Origin: JAKIYB01 sp964590255
GTDB lineage: Bacteria > Armatimonadota > Hebobacteria > CAIYQO01
Direction: 5' to 3'
DNA length: 64,000 nt
NCBI GenBank assembly: GCA_964590255.1
Contig: CAZPYA010000005.1
Location: 27,525-91,524, forward strand
Positions 52,337 through 60,261 of the stretch are shown piece by piece. The notes below the pieces were generated by a model, which saw nothing but the letters and a program-made list of their open reading frames with translations, searched no databases and was not told where the DNA came from. The position numbers and the translations under genes were made by a program. Each line of letters opens with the position of its first letter. Position 1 is the stretch's first letter.

Positions 52337-53368
52337 ATGCGGATGTGCCTATACGCGCTGGCCTTGCTTGTGCTGGGATTGCTGGCCGGGTGCGGCGGCG
52401 GCAAGGCGCCGGCGGCGCCGGCGACGCTGACCGGGCAGTGGGTGGAGACGGCGCCCGCGCCGCAGCCGGGCTGGCTGGAGGCGGACCAGGTGCGCTGGCC
52501 CACGCGCATGCTGACGCTGTCCGCCGACGGCACCTTCCGTTATGAGGAGCACTCCCCGGCAAACTACCTGCAGGGCGAGTATACGGTGGAGGGCAGCGAG
52601 CTGCGCTTCCGGCGGGTGACGGGCGAGGGCACGGTGGAGGCGCTGCGGGGCGCGGGCGCGCATTTCGCGGTGATCGGCGACACGCTGGGGCTGGTGGAGG
52701 AGACGCTGGACGGCGACCGCGTGTTGCAGTTGACGCGGGCGGGGGCGGCGCTGCCGCCGGCGCTGGCGCAAGAATGGCTGGCGGCCCGGCGGCTGTCGGC
52801 GCAGCAGGCCGACGTGCCGATGGCGGCATCGGTGCGACTGACTATCGCCGAGGGGGGCACGGCAGAGCAGGCCTGTTATTCGCCGGTACGAGACGTGTAT
52901 GCGGTGACGCGCGGGCATGTGCTGCAGACCGCCACCGGCGCGCTGGCGCTGCGGCTGACCGGGAACGCCGCCACGGCGCAACTCGATATCCTCGGCTCCT
53001 ACGCGCTGCAGGCAGGCACGTTGACCGTGACGCTGCCGGACGGCGGGCGGCTGTGCTTTGTGAGCCGGGTGGGGCCGGACCCGCGGTTGGCGACGACATG
53101 GACGTTCGCCTCGGGTGGGGCGACGGCCTCGCTGGACCTGCGGCTAGACGGCACCTTCACGCAGACGCAGAATGGCGCCACCACCACCGGCACTTGGCAC
53201 ACCTACCGCGACAATTATCTGTGCCTGACGAGCGCGGCGGCGCAGCACACCTACACCTGGGCGCTGTGGTCGCAGCCCGACGTGCGAGTGCTGCGGCTGG
53301 GCGAGTGGGTGCCGTTGTTGAGCGGGGAGTGCCGCTACAAGGAATTCACCTGGCAGCACTGGGAATAG
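52337..53368 (+). CDS. Lipoprotein of unknown function
   Basis: The 343-aa precursor starts MRMCLYALALLVLGLLAGCG with lipobox LAGC, so Cys19 is probably lipidated. Two similar halves follow: each has a G-T-F-x-Y/T-x-x strand (LSADGTFRYEEHSP near residue 57; LRLDGTFTQTQNGATTTGTW near 270) with a W-containing turn, the pattern of lipocalin-like repeats. GGAGG is 6 bases before the ATG at 52337, so the longer frame from 52157 is not used. No partner gene is adjacent; ddl follows after 106 bases on the same strand. Role unknown. Confidence 0.7.
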   Translation: MRMCLYALALLVLGLLAGCGGGKAPAAPATLTGQWVETAPAPQPGWLEADQVRWPTRMLTLSADGTFRYEEHSPANYLQGEYTVEGSELRFRRVTGEGTVEALRGAGAHFAVIGDTLGLVEETLDGDRVLQLTRAGAALPPALAQEWLAARRLSAQQADVPMAASVRLTIAEGGTAEQACYSPVRDVYAVTRGHVLQTATGALALRLTGNAATAQLDILGSYALQAGTLTVTLPDGGRLCFVSRVGPDPRLATTWTFASGGATASLDLRLDGTFTQTQNGATTTGTWHTYRDNYLCLTSAAAQHTYTWALWSQPDVRVLRLGEWVPLLSGECRYKEFTWQHWE

Positions 53369-53432
53369 CCGGGAATACGGGCTGTTTTCGAGAATCACCG
53401 AAAAAAGCCTGCAACAGCCGCACAAAATGCGT

Positions 53433-53438
53433 TATAAT
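53433..53438 (+). promoter_or_regulatory. -10 element ahead of ddl-ftsQ
   Basis: TATAAT, with CTGCAA at 53409-53414 as a weak -35 (18 bases apart). It lies 37 bases before the ddl start. Confidence 0.4.
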
Positions 53439-53474
53439 TATTTGACTATTCATTGCAGCCGGGAAGCAGCCACC

Positions 53475-54413
53475 ATGAGCACCAAACGTATCGCCGTCCT
53501 GATGGGCGGCACTTCGAGCGAGCGGGATGTCTCACTCCGCAGCGGGGCGAATGTCGCCGCCGCCCTGGACCGGACGCGCTACACGGTTCTTCCCCTTGAT
53601 TTCACCGGCGATCTGGCGCCGATACTCGCCTTGAAGGGGCAGGTCGATCTCGTCTTTCCGGCGCTGCACGGGCCGGGCGGCGAGGACGGCCGCCTGCAGG
53701 GGCTGCTGGATCTGCTGGACATTCCCTACGTGGGCACCGGGGCGCTGGGCAGCGCCATGGCGATGCACAAGGGCGTGGCGCGGGGCGTCTACGCGCTGCA
53801 CGGCATCTCCACGGCGGCGGGCTTCACCGCGGTGGCCGTGGACGACCTGGCGGCGCTGGCGGCGCGCGTGCGCGCCGAGGTGGGCGTGCCATGCGTAGTG
53901 AAGCCGGCCAATGAAGGCTCGTCGATCGGGATTACCATCGTCACGGCGGAGGCGGCGTTGGAGCCGGCGCTGGCGACGGCCATCGCCCGCGACCGCGACC
54001 TGGTGATCGAGCAGTTCGTCGTGGGCACGGAGATCAGCGTGCCGGTGATCGGTATCCGCGACCCGCGCGTGCTGCCGGCGGTGGAGATCATCCCACGCAG
54101 CGGCACCTACAGCTACGAGGATAAATACGCGGAGGGCGGCGCGGAGGAGATCTGCCCGGCGCGCATCAGCGCGGCCGCCACCGCGACCGCCGCCGACTAC
54201 GCGCTGCGCGCGCACGCGGCGCTATTTTGCCGCGGGGTGTCGCGCACGGATATGATCGTGTGCGGCGACGCGGTGACGGTGCTGGAGACGAACACGCTGC
54301 CGGGGATGACCAACACCAGCCTGCTGCCTAAGGCGGCGGAGACGGTGGGCCTGTCGTTTGCCGATCTGGTGAATCTGCTGGTAGCCGATGCGCTGGAGGT
54401 TGCGGGCGCATAG
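53475..54413 (+). CDS. ddl: D-alanine-D-alanine ligase
   Basis: The 312-aa ATP-grasp enzyme makes D-Ala-D-Ala for peptidoglycan. LMGGTSSERDVSLRSG at the N-terminus, FPALHGPGGEDGRLQGLLD near residue 58, KPANEGSSIGI near 142 and LETNTLPGMTNTSLLPKAA near 276 are all typical. GGGAAG precedes the ATG at 53475; the frame opens earlier at 53427. It begins the ddl-ftsQ-DUF881-sbp run. The substrate-binding E-x-x-x-G region is intact. Confidence 0.96.
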   Translation: MSTKRIAVLMGGTSSERDVSLRSGANVAAALDRTRYTVLPLDFTGDLAPILALKGQVDLVFPALHGPGGEDGRLQGLLDLLDIPYVGTGALGSAMAMHKGVARGVYALHGISTAAGFTAVAVDDLAALAARVRAEVGVPCVVKPANEGSSIGITIVTAEAALEPALATAIARDRDLVIEQFVVGTEISVPVIGIRDPRVLPAVEIIPRSGTYSYEDKYAEGGAEEICPARISAAATATAADYALRAHAALFCRGVSRTDMIVCGDAVTVLETNTLPGMTNTSLLPKAAETVGLSFADLVNLLVADALEVAGA

Positions 54414-54501
54414 AACTGGAACTCGGGGGGTACAGTGCAGGTAACCCGACGCGCAGGCGTTCGGGTATGCGAAGAGGCTTGGGAACGTCGTCGTCAACAT
54501 C

Positions 54502-55374
54502 ATGGAAACACCGCTGCCGCCCATGAATCCGCAAGTCGCGCACGTGCGACGCAAAGCCGCCAACCGGCGATACCGGCAGCGGCTGCGCATGGTGCGCCTG
54601 CTGTGGGCCGTCTCCGGCCTGCTGGTGGTCGTGCTGCTGGTGGAAGTGCTGCTGGCCACCTGTTTTTCGCCGCGTTTCTGGGTACACAGCATCAACGTGC
54701 GCGGCGCGCAGATACTCACCGACATCGACGTGATCCGGCTGATGGGCTTGCCGGCGCGCAGCAACTTCTTCCGCGCGCCGCTGGGCGCGCTGGCAAAAAA
54801 GATTGCAGCCGACCCGCGCGTAGAGTCGGCGACGGTGACGCGCGGCGAGGTGGGCGTGCTGCAGGTGGACGTGCGCGAACGCGCCGCGCTGTGCCGGCTG
54901 GATGGCGTGCGCCCGGCAGTGTATATGGACGGACACGGCGTGCTGTTTTACCGGCGGAGCGCGCCGGAGACGCCGGTGCCGGTGGTGGACGGGCTGCCGG
55001 TGAAGATTGGCGAGATGCGCCTGGGCGCGCCGTTGACGCAGGAGACGGCGCTGCAGGTGCGCGAGTGCCTGACCGCGCTGCATGACGAGAGCCTGGGCAA
55101 AGCGCGGCTGCCGGTGTCGCGGGTGCGCATCGACGCGAAGGCGGGCACCTTCACGCTGATTCTGCGCTCGGGGACGAAGGTGTTCCTCGGCCCGCCGCGG
55201 CAATTCCGGGTGAAAACCTGGTTCTTGCACACGTTTATCGTGCAGGCAAGCCGCGACGGGCTGGCGCTGGACCAGATCGACTATTTTGACCTGTCCTCGG
55301 TGACGGACTACAACTCGAAAGCCGCGCGGATGAAGCCGAAGCACGCGTCCGCGGTGCCGGTGAACGTAAATTGA
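54502..55374 (+). CDS. ftsQ: Cell division protein FtsQ
   Basis: This 290-aa bitopic protein has a short basic cytoplasmic tail, one membrane helix at about 35-55 (LLWAVSGLLVVVLLVEVLLA), a POTRA domain (VHSINVRGAQILTDIDVIRL to VESATVTRGEVGVLQVDVRE) and the beta-rich FtsQ domain (GHGVLFYRR, PVPVVDG) up to residue 275. It links early and late divisome proteins with FtsB and FtsL. It follows ddl by 88 bases. No Shine-Dalgarno is obvious before ATG 54502. Confidence 0.9.
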   Translation: METPLPPMNPQVAHVRRKAANRRYRQRLRMVRLLWAVSGLLVVVLLVEVLLATCFSPRFWVHSINVRGAQILTDIDVIRLMGLPARSNFFRAPLGALAKKIAADPRVESATVTRGEVGVLQVDVRERAALCRLDGVRPAVYMDGHGVLFYRRSAPETPVPVVDGLPVKIGEMRLGAPLTQETALQVRECLTALHDESLGKARLPVSRVRIDAKAGTFTLILRSGTKVFLGPPRQFRVKTWFLHTFIVQASRDGLALDQIDYFDLSSVTDYNSKAARMKPKHASAVPVNVN

Positions 55375-55419
55375 AAGTGTGACGATGAACGGCATGCACG
55401 CCAGCAAGGCGGCCGAGCG

Positions 55420-56190
55420 ATGATACGGATGCACATTCCCCTGGCACGACCGCAGCCATGGGTGCTGCCGGTCACCCTGGTGTGCCTGGCGCTGGGGATG
55501 CTCGTCGCCTTCATGCTGAAAGCGCGCCTGCCGAAGGATGTAGATATCACCAAGCTGTCGCGCGACCAGCTTGCCGCCCTCTACACCGTCAAGGTCATCG
55601 AAAAAGAGAACCTGCAGCAGCAGCTCGACGAGATGAAGATCGAATACAATCGCCTGGTCGACAAAAAGGTGGTGGACCTGAAGCTGCGCGGCGAGTTGCA
55701 GACGATTATCAACGACCTGCGCGTGCGCGCGGGCACCACGCCGGTGGAAGGCCCGGGCATCGTCATCACTATCGACGACTCCAAGCAGGCTGACGCGATG
55801 AACCCGGATGTCAATGTCAACCCGCTGCTGGCGCACGACATGGATTTGCTGCAGATCGTGAATGAGCTGCGCAGCGCCGGCGCGGAGGCCATCGCCATCA
55901 ACGACCAGCGCGTGGCCGGCTCCTCTGCCATCCGCTGCGTGGGCCCGGCCATCAAGGTGAACGACCAGGCGGTGAGCGCGCCCTTCGTGGTGCGCGCCGT
56001 CGGCAAGCCGGACGTGCTGTATGGCGCGGTGAACATGCCGTATGGCATTGTCGACGTGATGCGCAAAATGGATATTCGCGTAGAGGTGAGCAAGCGGGAG
56101 ACGATTCTGCTGCCCGCTGTCAGTGTGGTGCCGTCGCTGGAAGTGGGACACCCCATCCTCGACACGCCGGCGAAGGGAGCGAACGAGTAA
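55420..56190 (+). CDS. DUF881 family membrane protein
   Basis: The 256-aa protein has one N-terminal membrane helix (PWVLPVTLVCLALGMLVAFM), a coiled coil (LYTVKVIEKENLQQQLDEMK, about residues 50-85) and the DUF881 core: TTPVEGPGIVITIDDSKQAD and NELRSAGAEAIAINDQRVA with PYGIVDVMRKMDIRVEV. DUF881 proteins occur beside ftsQ and the small basic protein in several Terrabacteria and are thought to act in division or wall growth. It starts 45 bases after ftsQ. Start at 55420 or 55429. Confidence 0.9.
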   Translation: MIRMHIPLARPQPWVLPVTLVCLALGMLVAFMLKARLPKDVDITKLSRDQLAALYTVKVIEKENLQQQLDEMKIEYNRLVDKKVVDLKLRGELQTIINDLRVRAGTTPVEGPGIVITIDDSKQADAMNPDVNVNPLLAHDMDLLQIVNELRSAGAEAIAINDQRVAGSSAIRCVGPAIKVNDQAVSAPFVVRAVGKPDVLYGAVNMPYGIVDVMRKMDIRVEVSKRETILLPAVSVVPSLEVGHPILDTPAKGANE

Positions 56191-56208
56191 GCTGACTCGG
56201 TAACGGCT

Positions 56209-56589
56209 ATGTGGCTTCCCATCCTCGCGCTGATCGTCGGATTCTGCGCGATCTACCTGCCGAATAACATCACCATCGACGCCAAGTACGCCGAGTACCT
56301 GGGCGTGGCTATCGTCGCCGGCTTCGACTCGATCATCGGCGCCATCCGCTCGGTCATCGAGGGGCGGTTTAACGACCGCGTCTTCGTGAGCGGCTTCTTC
56401 ACCAATGCCCTCGTCGCCGCGCTGCTGCTCTACCTGGGCACCGCGCTGAAGATCAACTTCGTGGCGCTGGCCATCACCGCCGCGCTGGTCATCCGCATCT
56501 TCACCAACCTCGGCTTCGTGCGCCGCTACATCGTGGCGCGGTTGTTCGAGAAGCGGATTACCGGGGAGAAGACCTTCCCGGAACCGTAA
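56209..56589 (+). CDS. Small basic family protein (DUF1290, Sbp)
   Basis: A 126-aa membrane protein with four hydrophobic segments; AEYLGVAIVAGFDSIIGAIR and FTNALVAALLLYLGTALKIN are conserved. Its pairing with DUF881 after ftsQ matches the Sbp locus of Gram-positives and related phyla. It starts 18 bases after DUF881. In those organisms ftsA/ftsZ may follow, but here dtd does. Confidence 0.9.
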   Translation: MWLPILALIVGFCAIYLPNNITIDAKYAEYLGVAIVAGFDSIIGAIRSVIEGRFNDRVFVSGFFTNALVAALLLYLGTALKINFVALAITAALVIRIFTNLGFVRRYIVARLFEKRITGEKTFPEP

Positions 56590-56957
56590 AGGGATTGGGG
56601 GTCGGATACGCCCGGTATTCCCTGTGGTGCGATTATTTGAGTAATTGATGCCGTTCTGGCAGCCCATCGGCGCACGTAGCTGCGTGGCGTCATCATGCTG
56701 GCGCCGGTGGTTGTCGCGCGGACACCTCCCCCGGCCCCTATATGCGGTACGAGTATCAAGCGGTCGCACTCTATCAATGAGCATCAGTCCCGGTTGCAGG
56801 GCGCCTGCGTGGACAGATGGGATACGGTAACACGGCGGTTGGTTGTGGCTGCAATACCGCGAGATGACTCGCTACGATTGTCGATTACGATTACGATTGC
56901 GTCTACGATTTTGACCGTCGTGCCGCAACCCGCTATACTCCCCGCGGAGGGTCTCCC
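56590..56957. other. Gene-less gap with repeat family C and a CGATTA microrepeat
   Basis: No gene is seen. 56675-56740 is the second copy of family C (see 48748-48806). 56871-56910 contains repeated TACGATT and CGATTACGATTACGATT units just before dtd, possibly a small slippage-prone array. Confidence 0.55.
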
Positions 56958-57407
56958 ATGCGCGCCGTCATTCAGCGAGTGTCATCCGCGTCCGTTACCG
57001 TCGAGGGGCAGGTGGTGGGGGCTATTGACGCCGGGTTGCTGGTGTTGCTGGGGGTGGGGCAAGGCGACACCGAGGCGGACGCCGACTACCTGGCTGAGAA
57101 GATCGCCAACCTGCGCATCTTCGAGGACGCCGCGGGGAAGATGAACCTGAGCCTGCTGGAGGCCGGCGGCGCCGCGCTGGTGGTTTCCCAGTTCACCCTC
57201 TACGGCGACGTGCGCCGCGGCCGCCGCCCCAGTTTTTCCAGCGCCGCCCCGCCCGCCGAGGCTGACCGCCTGTACCAGTATTGCTGCGCCCGCCTGCACA
57301 CCCTCGGCCTCCCCGTGGAACGAGGCATCTTCCAGGCGATGATGTCCGTGGCGCTGGTGAACGAGGGGCCGGTGACGATCTTGCTGGATAGTGGGAAGGC
57401 GTTTTGA
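56958..57407 (+). CDS. dtd: D-aminoacyl-tRNA deacylase
   Basis: The 149-aa enzyme cleaves D-amino acids from mischarged tRNAs. MRAVIQRVSSASVTVEGQVV starts the protein, SQFTLYGDVRRGRRPSF at about residue 78 carries the S-Q-x-x-L motif, and NEGPVTILLDS at the end has the G-P motif that rejects L-amino acids. GGAGG precedes the ATG by 7 bases. Complete length; no frameshift. Confidence 0.97.
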   Translation: MRAVIQRVSSASVTVEGQVVGAIDAGLLVLLGVGQGDTEADADYLAEKIANLRIFEDAAGKMNLSLLEAGGAALVVSQFTLYGDVRRGRRPSFSSAAPPAEADRLYQYCCARLHTLGLPVERGIFQAMMSVALVNEGPVTILLDSGKAF

Positions 57408-57419
57408 TGATCGTCCGTT

Positions 57420-57556
57420 GCGCGTGCCCGCCGTGGCACGCCATGCGCCGAGGCTGCTCCCCGTGAAAGAAGAACCACCCCGTTGTCGACCACGAGGTTG
57501 TTCCGCTCACACGGCATGCATATGCGTTGACCTTGCGTGCCACGGCGGGCACGCGC
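57420..57556. mobile_element. 137-bp element with perfect 22-bp inverted ends
   Basis: Left end 57420-57441 (starting GCGCGTGCCCGCCG) is the exact reverse complement of right end 57535-57556. A further 6-bp outer pair (TCCGTT at 57414-57419 and AACGGA at 57561-57566) flanks them. The 93-bp core encodes nothing evident. This has the form of a MITE or a nonautonomous transposon end pair; no transposase is nearby. It lies 13 bases after dtd and 18 before the deoR fragment. Confidence 0.65.
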
Positions 57557-57574
57557 TACGAACGGAATCCCACC

Positions 57575-57642
57575 CTACTCTGCCACCAGCACCTCCACCC
57601 CGCGTCGCGGATGGGGGCGTGTTGGTCGTCGGCGGCGCCGGC
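57575..57642 (-). pseudogene. Detached 3' fragment of a DeoR-type regulator
   Basis: On the - strand the fragment reads AGAADDQHAPIRDAG and then, after a one-base frameshift, VEVLVAE and TAG. The intact DeoR gene at 60262-61047 ends GAADDQLAPIREAGVEVIVAE. DNA identity over the shared 66 bases (60262-60329) is high by eye (about nine differences and one indel). The lipoprotein gene 57715-60258 lies between the two copies. Confidence 0.75.
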
Positions 57643-57714
57643 ACTACCCTACTTGCCGAACTGCATACCTTGTTATACACTGATGCCATCATGACTCTAC
57701 TAAAGGTGGCCGTA

Positions 57715-60258
57715 ATGTTGCCTTGCGTTGTTGTTCGTGGATTGCTTCTCCTGTTGCTGGCATGCCTCATCGCTGGTTGCGGCGGCGGGCACCAGGCCAG
57801 CCCGACCGTTACCCCCTATGTGCCTATCCCCATCATCGCCGGCACGCCGGTGGCGCATGCCCTGACCGGCGCGGCGGGGCAGGCAATTCCCACCGGTTTA
57901 GACGGCGCGGCGCTGGTGCTACCCGACGGCGCCGCCGGCGAGCTGACCATCGCGCCCATCACCAGTGGGCCGGCGTATCCCATCGCCGGCGCCCGGGGGC
58001 TGCAGGTCACCGTGCCGGCCGGCGCGCATGTGCAGGTGCGGGTGACGGTGCCGGCGGGGCAGGCCGCGCACTGCTACGTCTTCGGCGCGCTGGCCGGCTG
58101 TATCGACGACAGCAACGTGCCGCGCACGGCGCGCTGGGTGCCGATCACCGACGGCGCGATTACCGGCGACACCTGCGTCTTCGACCTGCCCGCTGACCCC
58201 CAATCACGCCTGGATCGCACCACCGGTGACATTGTCATTGGCTACACGCCGCTGAAACCCGAGCGCATCACGGTCATTGAGCAACAGATTCGCGGCTACA
58301 TCGCCATGGCCCTGGCCACGCTGCCCGCCGCCCAGCGCGACGCGGCCATGGCGCAGTACGAGGGGGCTTTGGCTCCGTCGTTCGGCGAATCGTCCGAGCG
58401 CGAGGGGAGCTACTACACCGGCTTCGGCTGGTATTTCCCGAGCCGGGTCGTGCCGTATTTCGGCATGCGCCTGTCCTCCAGCGCGGACGTGATGCAGCAC
58501 GAGGTGGGACACTACCTTAATCATCTGCTGGCGGGCAGCGCGGGGTTCCGGCCGATCCTCAACCTGGCGCCGGACGAAAACCACGCCGTCGGGTCGGTCT
58601 ACGGCGGGCGCACCACCATTACCGAGGAATACGCCTATTACGTGCAGTACCTGCTGGGCGACATGGTGAACGGCGGCAAGCCGGATACCGGGTATTGGCT
58701 CGCGTCACAACTGCGGAAAACGCCGTCGCAGATCGATTACCCCAGCGTCGAAGGCTTTGGCTGCTCGCTGATGGCAGCGCTCACCCGCGCCACCGCCGAC
58801 GACATGTATGATTTCGCCAGCGTCACCACGAAAACGAAAGTGCCGACCCCCGCCGGCACATTGACGAAAGGTGAAGTTTTGGCCGTGTATGCCGATGGCG
58901 CGAGCAGCATCGACGCGCTGGCCGATGCGCTGGAGACGCGCATGAAGGCGAAGAACCAGAGCCCCGCCTTCCAGGTCATCGCCGAGCGGATGGGGTGGAG
59001 CCATCGCGCGACCGGGCATGTGCTGAGCGATCGGTTGCCGGTGAAGGGCGTGAAGATCACCCCGGTCATCAGCGTCACCCACAACGGCGTCACCACCGAA
59101 TACACCACGCCGTCCGTCACCACCGATATCATCGGCGGATTCACGCTGCCGCGCGTGTTTTTCGGTACATGCACGCTGCGGCTGGAATACAACGGTAAAA
59201 CCTACGAGGTGCCGTGTACCATCGACCGCACGCAATCGACGGTGACGTACCAGACGATTCCGGATATCGACATCGCCGGCTTGAATGCGCCGTCGGTGGC
59301 CTCGGTGACGCCGGACACCGGAACTGCCGGACAAATCGTCGTCATCCGTGGGCAGCATTTCGGCGACGCGGAACCGAGTGGGGGCGGCGTCTACTTCCGG
59401 TATGGCGATCCGAATGCGCCTCCTGACCCGCCGATGAATCCCTTCACCCGCCTGCGCGGACGCGCCTACCTGAATACGCGGGTGACGGTGGTACACTGGA
59501 GCGACACGGAGATTGCCGTGGAAGTTCCCGCCGGCCTGGACGAACCGCGCCAGGTGGTAGTGAAGCAAGGACGGGAATCCGACGAGCAGGTCTACTTTTA
59601 CGGCGTCGACGGCAGCCGCTTCTACCTGGCCATGCGCACGATGAACAGCGTGTCGGTCGACCAGGTCGATGCCGACATCACCTCGGCATGGAACGCCATT
59701 GCGGTGCAGACACCCGCGGAACTCGATGCCGCGACCACCGCCAACGGCGTCACCGTCCCGATCAAATCGCGTTCCTTCACCTGGAACAATGAGACCTTCA
59801 CTGCCGCGCAGGAATACAAACTGGTGGGCACGGGATGGAGCCGGCTGGACCGGCGCACCATCACTGGAACGGTGGACCCCGTGCGCCGGCGCATCACCAA
59901 TGTGCGCGCGCTGTGGCACGTGGAGGTGACGACGACGGTGGCGGTGCCGGTCGCCGGTGCATATGTGATGGATACCGAACTGGAACTGGCCGACCTGGCG
60001 GGCGACCTGCGCGGCACGGGAGTGGTCTTCGGGTATCTCACCACGGGTTATCTGCCTACCGGCGAACCCGGCACGGCCTTCGGCTTCCCACCGGCGCAGA
60101 CGACGGCGGCAAATGTAGTCAATTATTCCTATGCGTATACGAACCCATATGCTGGAGTCGATCCGAGTTCCACGCTCAGCTACTATCCCGCCCAGGTGAC
60201 GAAAACGCAGGCAGCGTGGACCTACCCGCGCCGACTGGTGGTGGAATTCAATCAGTAA
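57715..60258 (+). CDS. Lipoprotein with HExxH metalloprotease motif and IPT/TIG domain
   Basis: The 847-aa precursor starts MLPCVVVRGLLLLLLACLIA with lipobox LIAGC; AAGGTGG precedes ATG 57715 (ATG 57691 and longer frames are possible). Near residue 258, ADVMQHEVGHYLNHLLAG has the H-E-x-x-H zinc motif in a long helix, and GGRTTITEEYAYYVQYLLGD, 40 residues on, can supply the third ligand Glu, as in gluzincins. Around residue 525, SVASVTPDTGTAGQIVVIRG and GQHFGD mark an IPT/TIG beta-sandwich. Some stretches (GVTTEYTTPSVTT) are carboxypeptidase-regulatory-like. It ends 4 bases from the deoR stop, convergent. Peptidase activity is likely but unproven. Confidence 0.75.
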   Translation: MLPCVVVRGLLLLLLACLIAGCGGGHQASPTVTPYVPIPIIAGTPVAHALTGAAGQAIPTGLDGAALVLPDGAAGELTIAPITSGPAYPIAGARGLQVTVPAGAHVQVRVTVPAGQAAHCYVFGALAGCIDDSNVPRTARWVPITDGAITGDTCVFDLPADPQSRLDRTTGDIVIGYTPLKPERITVIEQQIRGYIAMALATLPAAQRDAAMAQYEGALAPSFGESSEREGSYYTGFGWYFPSRVVPYFGMRLSSSADVMQHEVGHYLNHLLAGSAGFRPILNLAPDENHAVGSVYGGRTTITEEYAYYVQYLLGDMVNGGKPDTGYWLASQLRKTPSQIDYPSVEGFGCSLMAALTRATADDMYDFASVTTKTKVPTPAGTLTKGEVLAVYADGASSIDALADALETRMKAKNQSPAFQVIAERMGWSHRATGHVLSDRLPVKGVKITPVISVTHNGVTTEYTTPSVTTDIIGGFTLPRVFFGTCTLRLEYNGKTYEVPCTIDRTQSTVTYQTIPDIDIAGLNAPSVASVTPDTGTAGQIVVIRGQHFGDAEPSGGGVYFRYGDPNAPPDPPMNPFTRLRGRAYLNTRVTVVHWSDTEIAVEVPAGLDEPRQVVVKQGRESDEQVYFYGVDGSRFYLAMRTMNSVSVDQVDADITSAWNAIAVQTPAELDAATTANGVTVPIKSRSFTWNNETFTAAQEYKLVGTGWSRLDRRTITGTVDPVRRRITNVRALWHVEVTTTVAVPVAGAYVMDTELELADLAGDLRGTGVVFGYLTTGYLPTGEPGTAFGFPPAQTTAANVVNYSYAYTNPYAGVDPSSTLSYYPAQVTKTQAAWTYPRRLVVEFNQ

Positions 60259-60261
60259 CGC

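Noticed and set aside
54328..56784. 818-codon open frame on the - strand across ftsQ, DUF881 and sbp
   Set aside because: Three recognised + strand genes with ribosome sites explain the DNA; the reverse frame is low-complexity, rich in His, Arg and Gln.
56871..56910. Possible iteron array or origin
   Set aside because: The units are very short and few, and no dnaA, rep or parA gene is nearby.
57653..57679. TTGCCG-TATACA promoter before the HExxH lipoprotein
   Set aside because: The spacer is only 15 bases, so the match is too weak to list.
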